Shown here piece after piece: positions 62,322 to 64,000 of a stretch of DNA of 64,000 nt (position 1 is the stretch's first letter; each line of letters opens with the position of its first letter). The stretch lies in NCBI GenBank assembly GCA_001596155.1, contig CP014771.1, positions 3,100,001 to 3,164,000 on the forward strand, read 5' to 3'. The DNA is from Hymenobacter psoromatis (GTDB lineage: Bacteria; Bacteroidota; Bacteroidia; Cytophagales; Hymenobacteraceae). The notes under the pieces are model-generated. The model did no database searches. It was given only the letters and a program-made list of their open reading frames with translations, and was not told where the DNA came from. The translations under genes and the position numbers were made by a program.

Positions 62322-63719
62322 TTAAAATTCCACGTGCAGGCGCACGGCCACGATATGCACCGGCCCCGGCAGGCGGTTGGTGTTGTAGCCGGGGTTAATC
62401 ACAATCTGATAGTCGGGGCTGATGGCGGCGTGGTAGCGCGGAAAATCGAAACTATAATAGATTTCGCCGATGTATTCGAGGCCGTAGGCGAGCTGGCCAT
62501 CGCCGAGGATGAAGCCCGAGCCGCCGGCGGCCAGGTAGGCGCGGTGCGCCGCCGAGAGGCCATTCGCCACGACCGCCGCGCCGAGGCGGTCGGTGGGCCG
62601 GTGCCAGCGCGTGCCGGTGCTGGTGAGGCCCAGGCTCAGGCTGCGGTCAATTTCGGTGAAGGCCCAGGTTTCGTTGTGGCCGTCGTTGTAGCTGAAGCGG
62701 CCGAATGCGCCGACTTCCTTGCTTAATTCTTGTTCCGCATTGATGATGAAGCCGTATTTGGTGCGGCGGTCGGCGCGCACGGCCGTCACGTCGGGACCAT
62801 CGGGGCCGGCTTCCTGCACGGCCAGCCGGTAGCTGCCCATCGCGGCCTGGTTGCGGAAGCCCAGTAGCCGCACCGCCCCTGGGTGGCCATTCAGGATGAA
62901 GGGCTTAGTCAGCTCGGCGGTCAGGGCCTGGGCCTTGGCGTAGTTGTAGTCGAGGGTAGGGCCGTTGGCATCAGCGGGCATGGCCCCTACCCCGGCGCGC
63001 AGGGCCAGGGCGGGCGTAATGTACTCCAGCACCGCGCCCACGGTGTAGCCGCGCACGTTGGCGGGGTAGTCCCAGGAGCCGGCGCTCATCAGGCTCCAGT
63101 TGAAAAACTGCGTGCGTGGGTCGTGCGCGTAGCTATTTTGGTCGAAGTAGTCGGCCACGCTGAACTTGCCCACGTTCAGGGCCAGGTAGTGGGTCGGGCG
63201 TCGGCCGGCCACCTCGTTGAGGTCGTCGGGAAAATCTTCCGTTTCTGAATTCAGCGCCCAGATTTGGCGCACGTAGAGCCGGGCCAAATAAAGCTGCGGG
63301 GAGGGGTCGCCGATGCGGAAGGTTTCGCCGTTGGGCGCGCCGCCGATGCCGGTGGCCCCGCTCAGGCCGCTGCCGCCGGCCACCTCGGGGTTGAAATACA
63401 CGGCCGCGTTTTTCCACAGCCGCCGCCCGATGAAGAGCGTGCTGGTGAACGAGAGCTTGGCGTTTTCGCGGGCCAGCAAGCTGTGGTCGCCCGCGTAGCG
63501 CGGGCTCAAATCCTGGTGCCACTGCTGAATAAGCGTCTGCTGGAAGTGCAGGCTCCAGCCATCATCGTCGCGGTGCACGGCATCGGGGGCCGAGGCAGCG
63601 GCGGGTGTTTGGGCGGGCAACGTGGAAGCGGGCGGCGTCACCTGGCCCTGCCCAAAAGCGGCCTGCGCCAGCAGGCCCAGAGCGGCCACGGTCAGCGCCC
63701 GCGCATAATAAAAAGTCAT
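62322..63719 (-). CDS. Carbohydrate porin (OprB-like)
   Basis: A 465-residue outer-membrane beta-barrel with a signal peptide (to about FGQ, residue 24). The OprB pattern includes WSLHFQQTLIQQWHQDL, LARLYVRQIWAL, GKFSVADYFDQNSYAHDPRTQF, FNWSLM, GRFSYNDGHNETWAF and the final VHIVAVRLHVEF, ending in aromatic Phe as barrel proteins do. Likely diffusion channel for sugars or similar solutes. Confidence 0.85.
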   Translation of the reverse strand: MTFYYARALTVAALGLLAQAAFGQGQVTPPASTLPAQTPAAASAPDAVHRDDDGWSLHFQQTLIQQWHQDLSPRYAGDHSLLARENAKLSFTSTLFIGRRLWKNAAVYFNPEVAGGSGLSGATGIGGAPNGETFRIGDPSPQLYLARLYVRQIWALNSETEDFPDDLNEVAGRRPTHYLALNVGKFSVADYFDQNSYAHDPRTQFFNWSLMSAGSWDYPANVRGYTVGAVLEYITPALALRAGVGAMPADANGPTLDYNYAKAQALTAELTKPFILNGHPGAVRLLGFRNQAAMGSYRLAVQEAGPDGPDVTAVRADRRTKYGFIINAEQELSKEVGAFGRFSYNDGHNETWAFTEIDRSLSLGLTSTGTRWHRPTDRLGAAVVANGLSAAHRAYLAAGGSGFILGDGQLAYGLEYIGEIYYSFDFPRYHAAISPDYQIVINPGYNTNRLPGPVHIVAVRLHVEF

Positions 63720-63922
63720 TCAATCAAAAAGGTGAGCCATACGGACAATCCACGCTCCGCAAAAGTACGCTCCCTACATAAGCCAAATTAGAATTTCATT
63801 AATAATTCATGTATTTTAGAAGAAGACAAGCCGGGTAACTCAACCTCCACAAGCCGGCACGTTTTAAGGAGAAGTCGCCGGCCTCCCTACCCCCCGCCGC
63901 GCGAGCAACGCTGGCAAAGCCC
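63720..63922. other. Gap between porin and mgtE
   Basis: AT-rich start, no gene pattern, and one CCTACCCCCC motif near 63885. It should contain the porin promoter; no definite box was found. Confidence 0.4.
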
Positions 63923-64000
63923 CTACAGCAAGGTGCCGTGCAGAAAGAGATACGCCACGGTGAAGTAGATAACCAGCCCCGTCACGTCCACCAGAGTCGC
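63923..64000 (-). CDS. mgtE: Magnesium transporter MgtE, C-terminal end only
   Basis: The last 25 codons and stop (TAG at 63923-63925) of a gene that enters from beyond base 64000. The residues ATLVDVTGLVIYF match the final membrane helix of MgtE, where the Asp lies in the ion path. Too little is present to judge more. Confidence 0.7.
   Translation of the reverse strand, partial: ATLVDVTGLVIYFTVAYLFLHGTLL

Noticed and set aside
1..64000. CRISPR array suggested by many repeats
   Set aside because: The short motif is irregularly spaced and within genes; the palindromes are solitary. No direct repeats with regular spacers and no cas genes were seen.
1..64000. tRNA or rRNA genes
   Set aside because: I looked through the gaps for TTCGA-type T arms with acceptor stems and for rRNA-like sequence and found none.
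1..64000. Insertion sequences or prophage
   Set aside because: No transposase, integrase or phage structural gene was recognised; the mobile-looking parts are short repeats and the GxxExxY cassette.

Overview
The window looks like a chromosomal segment of a Hymenobacter-type member of the Bacteroidota (Cytophagales). It is GC-rich with AT-poor intergenic gaps. Several start regions carry Bacteroidota -7 boxes (TAnnTTTG). One protein ends in a type IX secretion sorting domain (YPNPV type), lipoproteins are common, and the DUF1800/DUF1501 pair is typical of the phylum. The assignment is inferred from protein character and promoter type. No rRNA, tRNA, CRISPR array or insertion sequence was seen.

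Layout. 1-10.2 kb: the end of nnr, a small hydrolase, msrB, sdaAA, a channel-like membrane protein, a three-gene HipBST kinase toxin-antitoxin operon, lutB, a GxxExxY gene held inside an inverted repeat, an M28 peptidase and ispF. 10.4-17.6 kb: a TetR-TolC-adaptor-RND efflux operon whose pump gene is broken at a C tract. 17.7-26.5 kb: an accessory-looking stretch with a carrier-protein homologue, YkvA and NlpC/P60 proteins, a YceI protein, two genes carrying in-frame stops (a possible SUKH-like gene and a C10 peptidase), a truncated copy of a neighbouring SDR gene, and a membrane-protein gene that is also broken at a C tract. 26.5-34.2 kb: an acyltransferase, a cNMP-histidine kinase / response regulator-flavoprotein pair, and McrBC restriction. 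34.3-41.4 kb: an ECF sigma factor with a membrane protease, a glycosyltransferase, an exact 140-bp tandem duplication, and the DUF1800/DUF1501 pair. 41.4-46.6 kb: RlpA, DUF72, DUF1345, a frameshifted nicotinate phosphoribosyltransferase and an AT-rich two-gene island.

46.7-60.3 kb is a long one-direction (minus strand) nucleotide-synthesis cluster read as an AsnRS-like asparagine synthetase, pyrF, pyrE, purL, purQ, a purC-purE fusion, purD, purN, purF and purM. Together these cover most of the path from PRPP to SAICAR and the last two steps of UMP synthesis; purB and purH are not in the window. 60.3-64 kb holds a leader with an intrinsic terminator, a candidate small RNA, an S1/P1 nuclease, a Uma2-type nuclease, a porin and the end of mgtE.

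Three patterns cut across the genes. First, the short motif CTACCCC/GGGGTAG occurs about 85 times by eye, mostly inside genes, and two genes are frameshifted exactly in such a tract. Second, several families of long palindromes occupy the gaps, some nested inside one another, often supplying the stop codons of flanking genes. Third, three elements built of short units spaced 9-11 bp apart form inverted pairs, and one pair tightly brackets the GxxExxY gene.
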